Of a stretch of 64,000 bases of DNA, positions 12,433 through 25,378 are shown piece by piece; position 1 is the first letter of the stretch; each line of letters opens with the position of its first letter. The stretch is taken from assembly GCF_001638985.1 (NCBI RefSeq), contig NW_017265168.1:124001-188000 (forward strand), read 5' to 3'. This stretch comes from Phycomyces blakesleeanus NRRL 1555(-). Taxonomy: Eukaryota > Mucoromycota > Mucoromycetes > Mucorales > Phycomycetaceae. The position numbers and the translations under genes were made by a program. The notes beneath the pieces were generated by a model, which was not told the DNA's origin, searched no databases, and saw only the letters and a program-made list of their open reading frames with translations.

Positions 12433-13533
12433 ACAATCTTTATCTTTGACGGCCTTTAATTTGTTTTTGGATCAAAACCAACAAAAGATATTTAGTTATT
12501 TATTTTTGTTGTAGGTCGTACGGAGGCGTGAATTGTGCATGGTCAGAAGAGTGGGGTGATGGATTCCTATCTCAGCTATACAATAATACAATAAGAATTT
12601 ATTTTTTTTATGTAATCGGATCTTCCTTATTGTTTTATATAACAATAATAATAGCAATATAAAAAATATAAAATAAAATTCAACTTTAAATGAAATCCTT
12701 GTTCTCTATACACGGCTTTAAAGTACAAGAAGTATTTCTATATGTCGAACTATTGACTCCATTTCACTCAATTCCAACTTTCTAATCAATTGAATCCAGG
12801 CTCTCTCTCTTTTATATATATAAACAAAAAAAAAGAAGTGTTTAGAGTCTTATAAGCTTCGTGGGAAGCTGTTTTTTTTTCTTCTTTATTTAGTTTTGAA
12901 GATACATAGCTGTATTCATTATTTAAGCTTTGTATTTTTGCGCCTCAATATTATACCCGTCCAGTACAACCTACACTAATCAATATGCGCTTTATCGATC
13001 GTTTTTTTTTTTTTTTTTTTTTTAAATGAAACAGTTCAATAATTTGTGTTTGTGTTTATGTGTTTGTTAGTGCGTGTCTGTAGTGTGCTTGTACACGATT
13101 TGAACTGTAACATAATCTAATGGCGTGTGAATACAAGCACCTTATAGCCATGATAATTAGCGTCATGAAATACAATAAAAAAAAAAGGTTCTCCCCCCAA
13201 AAAAAAACTTTCAAGATATATACACACGCTAATTACACAACGAGAGAGAGAGAGAACAATATACAGATACTTCCTCCTGACTTTGAAAAGAGGGTATTTT
13301 ACTAGCAAACTGACCTGTTAGGTAAGTAAGAAGCTATATATCTAATTATATAAATCTTCAATTTTTCTTTTTTGGCTATCGGTTTTCGAGTATTTGGATT
13401 GACTCATCTATTGAAATTCATTACAAGCGGGTCTTTCCGATTAATTAATTAATTTATATATAAGAAGCAAGTATTAGTAATGGTATTGACATTAGACCTT
13501 TATTTTTTTTAAAAAGAAAAAAGAAAAAAAGCA
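12433..13533. other. intergenic region
   Basis: No gene supported. Contains a 22-base T run (about 13002-13023), other A/T homopolymers, and an A-rich leader just before the ATG at 13534. Confidence 0.55.
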
Positions 13534-14817
13534 ATGATAACTGTGGACGTTCTTGTATGTGGGGCTGGACCAGTCGGCTTATTCTTTGGTTATCTGATGG
13601 CTATCAAAGGCCACTCTGTCTATGTGTTTGACAAGATTGCAGAACCATCAGAAAACAGCCGTGCGCTCTTGATCACATCCCGAACCCTCGAAATGTTTTC
13701 TCTGGTTGGCCTAGACGCAGCTGTCTTGAAAGAAGCCAGAATTGTCAGAGGAATCCAGGTGTTTTCTGGTGGTGAACGAGTAAGTTTTTTTTTTTTTTCT
13801 TTTTTTTTGTAAAAAATCAAATCAAATCAAATTATAACTTGATACCCAATCAGCTTGGAACTGCAGAAGCAAGCGGTGATACTACATTCCCGCAGCAGAA
13901 TATCTTGCCTCAAGTCAGATTGGAACGGATTCTGGAGACAAAACTTGCGTCTCAAGGCTACCCGGTTCATTGGTCCACAACCCTGACTGCCTACAGCCAG
14001 ACAGACTCAGGAATTGAAGCCACCCTGAGCACCCAAGAAGAACAAGAACAGAATGAAGGTTTGGTTACTGTCCGGGCATCCTATATGGTCGGTGCAGATG
14101 GAACCCATTCGGCCGTCCGTCGACTTTGTGCGTCTGACTGGGACTTTAAGGGGGTTGCGGTCGATACCAGACTGGCGCTGGCTGACGTGACACTCAAGGG
14201 CAGGCATGTCGACCAGGAGATGATGAACCGGCTGTCGTCTTTTCTGGATGGCGAGGGTGCAATGATCTTCTTGCCCTTTGAGCCAGTCAACCCGAACCCT
14301 GACCCAGACCACCACTTTCGGGTTATCGTCAGCATGGGCAAATACGAGAAACTGGAGAATGGTCAAACTGACCAGGTCACACACGGCATCCGAGCCAGAG
14401 CCACAGACAGAGACAGAAAAAACAAGGATGCCTTGAGTCTTGAACAATTGCAAGAAACGATGGACAGAAGGCTAGGCAATCTAGACATACATGCCAGCAA
14501 TCCGGCCTGGCTGACCTTTTTTGCAATCAATGAAAGAATCGTCGATGATTATCGGCGCAAAAGAGTGTTTTTAGCAGGAGGTAAAAAAATAATCATAATA
14601 ATCGTAATAATCATAGTAATCATAATAATTGCGATCTTTCTTTTATTTTATTTTATTTTATTTTATTTTGTATGTATGTATATGTATGCACATGCGCAAA
14701 AAACAAAACAAACAAACAAACAAACAAACAAAAAAACGCAAATATAGATGCGGCACACTGTCATTCACCGCTTGGTGGACAGGGTATGAATATTGGTCTT
14801 CAAGATGGTTAGTACTC

Positions 14818-14856
<39 letters not shown>

Positions 14857-16056
14857 AAATCTATCTATCTATCTATCTATTGATTTATTAATATATATAT
14901 ATATGTATAAATGTATAAAATAAGCTGATAATTTGGCTTGGAAGCTTTCACTGGTGTTGAACAATTATTCCAATGATCCGGATTTCTTATTGGATTCGTA
15001 CAGTATTGAGGTAAATTACATGATTCTAATATATATAAAAATAAGGGCAAAGAATAAGTAAATACATGATTTTGTATATTATTTCATTTGTAGCGTCGAG
15101 CTATTGCAAAGTCAATAATAAAGTCTACATCTCAGGGCACTAGTTTCGTGTTCAGTAGCCATTGGTTAATCAGTTGAGTTTAATAAAAAGAAAAAGGAAA
15201 AGAGAAAAAAAAACCCTTGATTTTCACATTAATTAAAAAAAATAAAAAAAATATATGATTGTCTATATAGGATTTATTCGTAATGGGTTAATCAGGATTG
15301 CAATGTCGATTCCGCAGATAAGAAATCTTGGGGTCCAAACAGTACAACAGGTAAGAAACTAAAAATAAATAAAATGGTAAATAAGAAGAATAACATATAA
15401 TCTCTCTTACTTTATTGTTGTTACTGTGGTAGATCAAGATGTCTATTCTGGACTCTCCTCTTCATGGACTAGCCGACCCTCATCTTATCAAGCCAGGCCA
15501 GTTTATGAAGAACACTAGTGCCCTCCGGCGTCGCACAATAGAGGACAGACTGGTATGGGCTAGTCTGCACAACATTCTTAGAAAAACAAAAGATTCCCGC
15601 TTTACTGTGCTGTGGGTAAGCACCTGCAAGGGATGGCAAACACCTTCTTCTTCTGGCCTGACCACAAAATTCCTGCAAAGTCTGAAGCCATACTCCAGAG
15701 TAGTACGGCCTATTGTTGTGACTAGTGCTTGGCACACTCGAGATAGTCACCCCATTGTCCAGAGTCTAGGCGACCCTGAACTTGCAGAAGCAGAGTGGTG
15801 GGTAGAAGGTATCTGGGATGAACAATGTGTTACTAGACGAGTAGGGTTAGACAAGGCCATCATTAGATTCACAGGCTCAACGGAGACGGCGGTTGAGACA
15901 GCGGTTGCCATGGTAGTGCTCAGACCAGACCTTTTTGTGGCTCAGAGTAGTCTTGTCCAAACAGAAAAAGATTTGGAAAAGGCGGTTGGGTATCTGGCCC
16001 ATGCTTTTGGTACAATTGTAACACACAAGCACCATTCTCTTAATCAATCACATTAA
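13534..16056 (+). CDS. FAD-dependent aromatic monooxygenase (phenol 2-monooxygenase type)
   Basis: Seven exons in one frame: 13534-13779, 13854-14580, 14748-14807, 14925-15010, 15094-15172, 15271-15350, 15433-16056 (633 residues, the usual length for the family). The N-terminal Rossmann motif is CGAGPVGLFFGYLMA; the DG motif appears as VGADGTHSAVRRLC; the GD motif FLAGDAAHCHSPLGGQGMN spans an intron. Downstream lies the thioredoxin-like C-terminal dimerisation region of phenol hydroxylases. The family hydroxylates phenolic rings using NADPH and oxygen; the natural substrate cannot be read from sequence. Introns are rich in simple repeats: the second holds TTTTA and AAAC units and the third a TTA run. 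Confidence 0.87.
14634..14734 (+). repeat. intronic simple repeats (TTTTA)n and (AAAC)n
   Basis: The intron 14581-14747 of the monooxygenase contains consecutive TTTTA and AAAC microsatellites. The next intron carries a (TTA)n run of about 37 bases near 14818-14854. They are length-variable candidates, nothing more. Confidence 0.7.
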
Positions 16057-16607
16057 CAAAATTTTTATTTTATTTTATTTTATTTTATTTTATTTTATTC
16101 AATAAACTCTCACACTCACACACACAAAAAAAAATTGCCGTGTATCCCCGAAGAACAGAGGCGATCTCCTTTTCACTTTCTTTTTTAAAAAATAAAATAA
16201 AATAAAAATATAATTTTTTTTTGTACTTTTATCTGTCTGTCTGTCTCACCCAACTTGCGTTCACGACCATTACACACAATATATATATATATATATTTTA
16301 TTTTTATTTTTGGAAATAGTATGAAAGAATGAAAATGGTACAGGATATTAAGATAATAAAATAAATATGTATGAAACTAACTAACTAACCAACAAAGTAA
16401 GCAAGTAAGTGGGTATGTATATATATACAAGAACGTAAAAGAATTGGGCTTTTTTTTTTTAAGGTTTTTTTTTGGGTTTGTAAAGGATGAATGAAAGAGT
16501 ATAAATATATTATAAATAATAATAGTAATAGTAAGAGGAATAGTAGTATAACAACAAAAGAGAACAATAAAAATAAAGAACAAGAACAAATAAACTAACA
16601 TTAACAA

Positions 16608-16645
<38 letters not shown>

Positions 16646-16714
16646 TTTTTTTTTTGAATAGAAATATATGTATGTATATAAAAGATCATTCTTTATAATT
16701 GTCGCCAAGATGAT
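16057..16714. other. intergenic, convergent gene ends
   Basis: Shared 3' region between the plus-strand monooxygenase and the minus-strand F-box gene. It holds (TTTTA)n at 16061-16100, a TA run near 16280-16295 and (AAT)n at about 16608-16643. No gene seen. Confidence 0.55.
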
Positions 16715-18775
16715 TTATATAGAAGAAGAAGAACCAGTTCCTCTTATTGTTGTTGTTGCTGTTGTACTAGTAGTACTGATAGTAGTGGTACTAATAGTAG
16801 TACCGGTAGCTGGTCTTCTTACTCTTCTTCTTGCTTGTGTTGTTGCTACTGCTGCTGCTAATGCTGCCAATGCTGGTGATGTATTAGCTGGTGATGTATT
16901 AGCTGTGGATGGATTGGTAGGAGCAAGTGGTGGTGGTTCATGAAGGGGCACAAATTCACCAAGTGTGATGTTGGTCAATTTCTCGTTGCGATGACATAGA
17001 CTAGAAAGGTATCCAAACACGCGATAGGTGATGTTTTTGCAACCCGACAGATTGAGGTGGGTCAGTGCTAGTCCATGCTTGGCCAGGACACAGATGGCAC
17101 CATCTGTGAGACAGGTCCAGTGGGAAAGGTCAAGGTGGGCTAGGCGGGGTAGCTGTGTGATGATCAGTTCGAGGGAAGCATCCGAAACATCGTCTAGTTT
17201 GGCTAGCTGCTGGTACTGCTGTTCGAATCTCTGGTTGTGCGCAAACAGGGATGAAATCGCAGGCTGGACATTGTATCTACGTAACATGTCGATGAGTTCA
17301 TCCAGAGGGTTGACCTGGGACTCTAATAAAGGCAACATATAATCGTCATCGTTTTGTGTCTGTGTCTGTGTCTGTTGGCTTGACCGATATTGCTGATGTT
17401 GTAGACGTCTTTGTTCCTGTCGATGTTGCTGGAGTTGGCGGAGTAGCATCGATTTTGGCCTGGCGAGGTTCAGGCGGGTGAGATTTGGACAATAGCTGAC
17501 CAGGGCAGCGAGATCAGCGTGCTGTACGGCACCAATGCGGGCAATGTCGAGCCATTCAAGACGTGTGCGACACAGTTTGGCAATCTGGTGTATCGTCACA
17601 CCTGTCACGCGGCCACAATCACTCAGACAAAGGCGCCTAAGAGTGCGACTAGACGCCTTGACGAGGTGTGTGACACCTTGGTGCGAGATGCGGACACAGC
17701 CACCCAATTGGATTATCTCGAGCGAACTGCACTCGGCTGCAAGGTAAGTCAGGCCGGTGTCCGAGACTTGGACACAGTTCTGAAGGTTGAGGACCCGGAG
17801 ATGAGGAGCGCATTGGGCCCGGCTGAGGCTGCGGAGGCTGTCGTTTGTGATGTGTCTGCAGTTGGCCAGCTGGAGCGAGACAAGGTTGGGGCAGTATTTG
17901 AGGATGTGTCTGACCGAGCAGTCTGTGATGTGAAGAGCCGGCGACGAAAGGGTCAGGTTGCGGATTGCATGTCCGTACTTTGGCAGGTGGATTGGAAAGC
18001 CGGTCGAAACCCTATGAACATCCTTTACCTCCATATCTGGGCTACTGGTTTTACTATAGGTCTGGTAAGGCTTTTGTTCTTCCTTTTGTGGATGGGACGT
18101 ATGCCATTTGTTGGACCGCAGACCATTGGAATTTGAAAAACAAGAAGAAGAAGAAGAAGAAGATGATGATGGTGGTGATAAAGTGGAATTAGAAGAATAA
18201 AAAGAATATGATGATGAGGTTGATGAAGAAGATGAAGAAGATGAAGATGAAGCAGATAATAATGCAAGTGTGGATGGGGAGGATAGCCAGCAAATTGGCT
18301 GTGTGGGGATGGGGGCTCTCCAGAGTACAGGTGTGACTAAATCGTGCCAGAGTTTGCTGACTAGGGTGCAGTTCAAAAGATCGGCTTTGCGACCACCGGT
18401 GCCGACCATTTCAAACACAACCATCAGAACCTCGTTGGGTAGCCGCTGAACATAAGATGGCCTTTTTTTGGCCTCAGGCTGGTTCTGTTGGGTTCGGTAC
18501 ATCTTTTGTTTCTGCTGTTGTTTTAGTAATAGTTGTGTGCTGAGCTGCGATTGTTGAAAAGATCTCTGGCGACGGCTATTATTCTGTGAGACAGCCGAGG
18601 ATGAAGATGATTCTGATGATAGTGAGGTGTAGTCGGTATTTCTCCGTTTTCTATTGAGAGCGGATGAGATGTGGATAACGGCAGTGATTGCGGCTGCAAT
18701 GTGAACACAGCAGTGGATCCAAAATTGAATCCATCCCAAGAATAAGCCGAGAATAGCGAGTAAAAATCCTTTCAT
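16715..18775 (-). CDS. F-box/leucine-rich-repeat protein
   Basis: A single 686-residue open frame without an intron. The N-terminus has a hydrophobic stretch (about residues 4-38), unusual for an F-box protein and possibly a membrane anchor. It is followed by a Ser/Gln-rich linker, an F-box at about 109-152 (RLPNEVLMVVFEMV then LVSKLWHDLVTPVLW), a poly-Ser segment, and cysteine-containing LRRs of the Grr1/AMN1 class (for example NLVSLQLANCRHITNDSL, LRVLNLQNCVQVSDTGL). A Gln-rich insert splits the repeats, which resume near 560-625. The tail is Ala/Thr/Ser rich. F-box proteins bring substrates to SCF ubiquitin ligases through Skp1, with LRRs binding the substrate. Partner and orthologue are not identifiable here. 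Confidence 0.82.
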   Translation of the reverse strand: MKGFLLAILGLFLGWIQFWIHCCVHIAAAITAVIHISSALNRKRRNTDYTSLSSESSSSSAVSQNNSRRQRSFQQSQLSTQLLLKQQQKQKMYRTQQNQPEAKKRPSYVQRLPNEVLMVVFEMVGTGGRKADLLNCTLVSKLWHDLVTPVLWRAPIPTQPICWLSSPSTLALLSASSSSSSSSSSTSSSYSFYSSNSTLSPPSSSSSSSSSCFSNSNGLRSNKWHTSHPQKEEQKPYQTYSKTSSPDMEVKDVHRVSTGFPIHLPKYGHAIRNLTLSSPALHITDCSVRHILKYCPNLVSLQLANCRHITNDSLRSLSRAQCAPHLRVLNLQNCVQVSDTGLTYLAAECSSLEIIQLGGCVRISHQGVTHLVKASSRTLRRLCLSDCGRVTGVTIHQIAKLCRTRLEWLDIARIGAVQHADLAALVSYCPNLTRLNLARPKSMLLRQLQQHRQEQRRLQHQQYRSSQQTQTQTQNDDDYMLPLLESQVNPLDELIDMLRRYNVQPAISSLFAHNQRFEQQYQQLAKLDDVSDASLELIITQLPRLAHLDLSHWTCLTDGAICVLAKHGLALTHLNLSGCKNITYRVFGYLSSLCHRNEKLTNITLGEFVPLHEPPPLAPTNPSTANTSPANTSPALAALAAAVATTQARRRVRRPATGTTISTTTISTTSTTATTTIRGTGSSSSI

Positions 18776-20017
18776 GATTTTCTATATATTTTTTTTTTGA
18801 TAAAGGTGATAAAGGTGATGATGGTGATGATGGTGATGATAGCATAGCAGTGGGGTTGTAGTGGCGGTGATACAAAAAAAAAAGTGATATAGACAAAGGC
18901 AGAGACAAAGAGATTAGATTTAATTAACGAGTGAGTGATATTAATATAAAATGAATTAATAATTACTTTTTTGTATGTATCTATAGGTGTATGTATATAA
19001 ATGGATGGTGTGTCGATGTGCTGACGTATGTGCTTTTAGGTAAATAGACAGACAAGGTATATAGATATACAAAATGTATGTATGTATGTTTTTATATAAA
19101 TGATAAAAGTGAATGAAAGAAAGAGAGAAAGAAAGAAACAGAAAAGAGAATTAGAAATAGAGGGTTTTGAATGAGATTTTTATACATAAATAAAATAAAA
19201 TAAACGGGGGGGTTGAGATCAAGATTTATTTATTTTGAATACACAAAATTTATATAAATATAGATATAGCTACATTTCCTTTTTTTTTTTTTGTTTTTTT
19301 TCTTTCTTTCTGGGGGGAGAAGAAGAAGGTTACAAGTGGTAGAGAGAGTATAGGGAAGGTGGGGAGATTGATGTGGATGTTACATGTAGTATTGTAATAT
19401 TTTATATAAAATATATAAAAGAAAATTTACATATTTGGACAATACAAGATATGAATGTACATTGTACATTGTATCTATATCTATATTTATATTTATATGT
19501 GAGAAACTATATACAAAAAGAGAGAGAGATGGAAATATACTTTCCTTATCCAGTCTGTCCAGTCAACCCTCTCGTCTTCAAACAGCAAAGTCACACAACT
19601 AGACAGTTTACACATCATTTAGCAGCCAAATCAAACAACAATAGCAAACCAAATAAACCTATATTTTGTACTGCAGAACTTCAAACAAATCAAACACTTC
19701 TTTTTGTTTCGTATTTGTTATTCATAAATTCTAATCAAATTATATTATTATTAATAATAAGAAGCAATTCTGTCCCTCCCCCAAAAAAAATCTGTCTCCT
19801 TTCTTCTTTCTCCCCCCAAAAATCTCCTTCTTTTATATATATCTAATTATATATTTACTATGAATTACTTAATGTCAAATGAAATGACATGGAATATATA
19901 TATATATATATCTACTAAAATTTTTCTTTTCTTTATTTGGTTAATTTTCTTATCATTTTGTATTAATTTTGAACCCTTGACACTCACCCTCTTATGACTA
20001 TTTAATAAACAAATTAG
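18776..20017. other. intergenic, divergent promoter region
   Basis: Lies between the F-box gene (minus) and the KxDL gene (plus). It holds GGTGATGAT units near 18804-18840, purine-rich AAAG tracts near 19110-19150 and T runs near 19280-19310. Open frames are low complexity; no gene supported. Confidence 0.5.
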
Positions 20018-20502
20018 ATGAGCAACAATATTAATCCAATAGCTGATCATCTACTTCAGATGACAAATGAGACTGACAATCAACGAATGCTTAAAGAACA
20101 AGAAGAAGCGTAAGAAGAAGAAGAAGAAGAAGATGTGGATTATAGATTGATGGAATTCACAATTAAAACAAAATTGTTTTTATTTTATTTTAGATTGGCA
20201 ATCTACAAATCAACTCAACAAAGTCTTTGTGCATTCAATGACTTTAGCAAGGCACGCTACCAAGATGTCAACAAACACTTTGAATCTCATGCCAAACTAC
20301 TCAAGGAAATCAAAGGGGATCTCGAGAGTGTGTTTGGAAGATTACAGTAAGTTTTATGTATATAAAAAAACAATTAGAATTTATTGTATATAAATATTTT
20401 GGATCGTAAAGGAATATGAAGCAACATCTTGGAAACAAATATCCTGCCGAAACACTTGTTGTGTTGCAAAAATATCCTGCGCCAATATTACAAGATGATT
20501 GA
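20018..20502 (+). CDS. KxDL-motif protein, BORC/BLOC-1 related subunit (KXD1 type)
   Basis: Three small exons, 20018-20109, 20194-20346 and 20412-20502, give 111 residues in one frame (joins GC|A and CA|G). The conserved KxDL signature reads LLKEIKGDLESVFGRL and is preceded by the typical STQQSL..FNDFSKARY helix; the tail after the second intron is NMKQHLGNKYPAETL. Proteins of this family are short coiled-coil subunits of BLOC-1 or BORC complexes that act on endosome and lysosome positioning; the yeast member is Kxd1. The gene is easily missed because each exon is short. Recognition rests on the motif plus exact splice phase. Confidence 0.85.
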
Positions 20503-23500
20503 TAACAGTAACCACAATGATAAATCAGTCTTTGAGGCTTTGAAAGTGTAAAGTAACAAAAAGGCCAAAAGAGAGGGCGACACAAAAGGATAAAAGTGGC
20601 TGGAAACATTTATACTCTATGTGTATTGAATAACCGGGATGTCCATATTAAACCAGAAAGTGAAATACCAAATATCGGAAAGAGCGGGTAATGTTTGTTG
20701 TTGTTACAATTTTAGTGTGCTAAATATTTGTTTCATCATTTCATCATTAAAACAAAATGTAATAGTTAAAGATGATGGTCAAATAATATAAATAATTAGA
20801 ATTAGAATTGGAAGGTGTGATATGACCAATAGAGATGCTCAGTCAATATAAAGAATGAGAGATAAGATATTCTTACTTTGAAACAAAAAGCCTAATTCAA
20901 AAAAAAATATCAGTCGCTGTCTACCTCCATCTATTTCTTTGTTTCTATTTGGATGATAGCTTGTGACTATACAATTAAAAGAAAATTTATTATTTACGAT
21001 CAACAGAGAAGGTAGTAAGACAAAAAAAAAACAAAAACCCCAAAAGAAGTATGTAGGACTGGAATGTGTTATTCTTGTAGAGTGTAACAATTCATACAAT
21101 TTCTCTCTTTTGCACCAAACCTATATACAGTCAAACCAATAGCCTTACACTATTGCCTTTTTTTTTTTTTCCTTTATTTCTATCATCAATTTATTTACTT
21201 TTAAAGAACATTTTCCCTCTCTTTATATATATATATATATATGTATTTTACCCCAACCACTTGTAAGCTTCACTCCCATACACACACAAATATATCTATT
21301 CAACCAACCAATTATATAATTATATAAGTATAATCATCTTCAAATCACTATACATCTAAATCGACCTAAAAGCTTGTTTTAATATTTCACTGGTTGAATA
21401 TAATAAACTTAATAAAATTAAGAGTCGTACTAGACGTCAATTATCTACTCTATTCGGAAGATTTTGTTTATAGCTGAATTTTTTTTTTATTTTTCTTGTG
21501 TGTTTGCGGGGTATTCATTCTTGTCAAACCATCCTGAATATCTGGGGTAAAATGACGACTATATTTTGAGAAAAGAAACAAAGAAATAGAAGGTTACCAG
21601 GTTTAAACTACCTTGTAATTTTCTTAATTGTACAAATGATACAATCTATACATTAATCCACCTACCTACCTACCTACCTACTCAATTCACCTCTTTTTAT
21701 TTTATATTTTATATTATTTGTATTACAGATGGGGTGGATAATTATTGAATCTACTTTGTACAGGGCACAAAATCCCTTATACTCTATTTGTATCCTAGAT
21801 ACATCACATAATTTAAATCAAGCCAGAACAATCAGGTCTCTTCCTCACCCTTCCATTTCCTCACACCTTCAAAAGCATTAATATATATATATAATCAATT
21901 AATTAATTAATAGTCATGGCCAAAATTCATACTTTTTTTTTTTTTTTTTTTTTTGAAAATGACCATAAAATACTAATGTCAATACCAAATGTTTAATACC
22001 AGTATCTATTGTACCAATGCCTGTACCAATGCCTGTACCAATGCCTGTACCTATACCTGTTATACTACATACATACATATATATATTAGAGATATTATAT
22101 ACCATGTACAACCCAATATCATCATCATTATCATCATATCTCTTTATTAGGACTACCATTAATATTGCATTTAGCATCGGGTTCTATATATTATATATCC
22201 ATCTATTCTTTGCTAAATTTAAGCTTGGCAGAGATAAATTTTGTCGAGATATCTACATTGCATTTGTGTTTTCTTTTATATGCATATACATACCAAAAAA
22301 CCAAAAAACCAAAAAAAAAACCCCCCCAGAAAATGGCATCTAGCAATAAATAGACACATACTCGCAACATACAGACATTAACATATGATATCTACAAAAT
22401 ATATACTTTAAAAAACAATACATATAAAATTTGCAACATCTTGGTCTGGCATTACTTTTCAGAAAGCTGCCTATAACTTTATCAAACAGGGGGTGGAGGA
22501 TGTTTGGCATAATAACCACAATGACTGGTTATCAAAAAAAACAAAAATCAAGTACAAAAGGTAGACATTCCAATATTACTTATCTACATATGCACATGAA
22601 TTTCAAGAGAATATTGAACATTCTAAAGGCCCTATGTTTATTAACACCATACAACAGAATAATTGTAATCCTGATCATAGATTGTAGACAAAATATAATC
22701 CATAATTTAATAATGAAATCAAACATCCAATGAATTACATTATTTTCTTAAAAATTTAAAAATAATAGATATAATTCCTTTAATTACCAATTGAAATCCT
22801 CGTTTGGGTTTTGGTTTGCGTTTGAAAAAAATAATAATAAATAAAGCCCTGAAGAATAAATACATACATATATTTATACAGTCCAGGAATTTGGATTTAA
22901 TCTCTGCTTTCGGGAAATAAGACGATAATTTGAGAATAAAAGAGGAAGAATGAAAGAATACATCATTACTATGCATCCATGCATGCATACTTTTCAGAAG
23001 CAAAGACATATACTTGATTCTATGTAATTTCATACCGAAATGCAACCGCCAAGTTATAGAACAAGGTAAATCACAGTGTTTCGACTTGATATTGTGCCAA
23101 ATCAGGAAATTCTTTAGACGAATCAGAATCTAAAATATACACAATCTACTTACCTTTTGTGAACCAAACGAGAATCGATTCTAGACCAAGAGATACTAGT
23201 TTCCAAACCAGAAATTTTATTCAGACATTTTACCTATGACTACCTCTCAAAGAAACAAGCTGTTTACATTACATTGACTGAACTATTATTGTTACTCTTT
23301 CTGATGACTGCTGTTTGTTTTCTGGTCTTTATCAGATATTCCTGTCCCTCTACATCATTTATTCTTTAGGCTTAAAATAAAGCACTGTAAAAACCAGAAT
23401 ATCATTAATTATAACAAGTAATGATTCATTACGTTTCCATTCTCTGTTTCTATCTGATATTGTTAATTGTACCCTGGCCAAATTGTTCTTTTTCCCTACC

Positions 23501-24889
23501 TTTCTTTTATCTTGTTATCTATTGTTGTTCCATATATCTAATTGATTAACCAATGATAGCTATCAGGTATACTTTTAGTCCCTTTTATACATTATTATCC
23601 AACATAATCCATAGTCGGTTCTTTTGATACTTTTGATAGAATACATTACATTCGGAACAAGGTTCGTCAAGACCTTCACGATTATCACTGCCCACTTGTA
23701 TAACGTTTAATTCTATTCAGCATTTGTAATCGACAACCTATAGAGATTCAAGAAACTTGCATAATATTTGGTGTTATGTTAGCATCCTTTGTCACTTTTC
23801 TGCTGTTGACAAGCTGGCGCACCAAGTAACAAAATGTCTGCATGTAAATGGAGTTAAAATTGAATCATGAGATTCTGACAAGCACAAACTGTTGATGAAC
23901 ATCATTTTCCTCGATACGATACTACGGAAATCATTTCAACTGCTAACAATCTCATTTTTTTTTGTATTCATCGCGTAGAAAGAAGGCGAATATTGAGCTT
24001 AAAGCCGGGATTTCTATGTGGTTTTATGAATATTACCCGTGATATATCTAGTATATTTATATCAGGTAGATAGACGTTTGAGATCGTAAAGTAAGTGTTG
24101 TTCCGCTGAGTAACAATAACCCTTGTTAGTCTGTAAATTGTATTTGAATAGAAGAAGTGAGTGTATACTCCCTGTTCTTGATACCTGTAGTAGTTATATT
24201 CCATTTTAGGCCATTACTTAGTCTAAAAGAAGTGGATATAAATACTGCTTTTGCATCTATACCTTTTCTATATTTTGCTGCATTTTTTTTTCTAGTTAAA
24301 TAATACTAATTTGTGGGAAAGTATATTTATTAGCATTTCACATTTGGGAAAGCATACATTTTAAAGAAGTAGTTTTGTATTATTTTGAGTGAAATTTTGT
24401 TTTGTTTTGTTTGTTTTGATATTTGAAAAAAAAATTCTCAACAAGCATTCTAGTTTTTTTTCAAGTCCATTCATTTCGTAAAACTATTGATTATAACAAT
24501 ACTTCCTACCATATACTGTTGAACTGTTATTGTTTTAAGCTCTTACGCTGATACTTACTTAAAGAGATAGTCGACTATATAGCATAAGAAAAGAAAGATT
24601 TGTATATAAGATGATATTATTGACAGTAAAATATATGAAATTCAATTCTTACGGACTTGATACAATTGTCATGAATTAAGAAATGACAGCTAGTAAGCAC
24701 TACGACATTAAAGCTCTTGGTACGCTAATTGCTGTCAAAAGATATCACATTAAGTATTGTGTATAATGAGTGTATACAGGATTTGCTTTTTAAAAGACTT
24801 GCAAGTTTTTATTGTTCTAACAAAATAATACTAGGTCTTAATTGAATAATGTGTACAAAGAAAAAATGAATAGCGGTAGACAGGTGAAA
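20503..24889. other. 4.4-kb gene-empty AT-rich region
   Basis: I find no frame with recognisable protein character on either strand. The region includes poly-A/T runs (21159-21170, 21934-21954), TACC units (about 21659-21680), a 12-bp tandem repeat (22010-22061) and ordinary AT-rich DNA. It marks the change from host gene space to transposon-rich DNA. Confidence 0.5.
22010..22061 (+). repeat. 12-bp tandem repeat (TGTACCAATGCC)n
   Basis: The unit TGTACCAATGCC is repeated about three times perfectly, then degenerates into TGTACCTATACC. No coding frame is evident around it. Confidence 0.8.
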
Positions 24890-24987
24890 TTTTTTTTTTT
24901 TATTGTTGGTTTTTCTAGGCCTTGCGCATTTTAGCATATTGGCTACCCGATGAGAGCTGAAGAATAAATGAAAATAATAAAAAGTAA

Positions 24988-25130
24988 CCCCCTAAATATG
25001 AGGGGGAATAAAAAAATATGTAAAAAGTGAAGGATAAATAAAGAAAAAGTATGGAACACGCATGACAGAGACAAAGATGACTAGTCAGCAAAAACAGTAA
25101 AGAGAGCACGTAAAAAACCCCCTGTGGGGG
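24988..25130 (-). repeat. paired G/C hairpins in LINE 3' untranslated region
   Basis: Two perfect five-pair inverted repeats stand out in AT-rich sequence: CCCCC at 24988-24992 with GGGGG at 25002-25006, and CCCCC at 25118-25122 with GGGGG at 25126-25130. Their place just before the A-tail fits the stem-loops that some LINE reverse transcriptases recognise. Confidence 0.5.
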
Positions 25131-25378
25131 AAAACGGCTTTTAGAAAGACTAAGATTAAAATAGATAATACAGCTGGTAAGAATACAGGTGAAATAAATA
25201 TATAAGAAAAATAAATGACACAAAAGAATCGAGAATAGGTAACTAGGTACTGACGGCACCAGAATTGGGAACGGATTTCAGCAGGGATAGGAACTCCAAA
25301 GAGGGATTCCTTTTAGAAACTCGGACGATCCATTTATGGATCCAGAATACACAACGATACCAGACCAAGTCAGTCCTC

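Noticed and set aside
17519..18136. 205-residue plus-strand frame
   Set aside because: Antisense of the LRR part of the F-box gene; the repeat pattern produces a long shadow frame.
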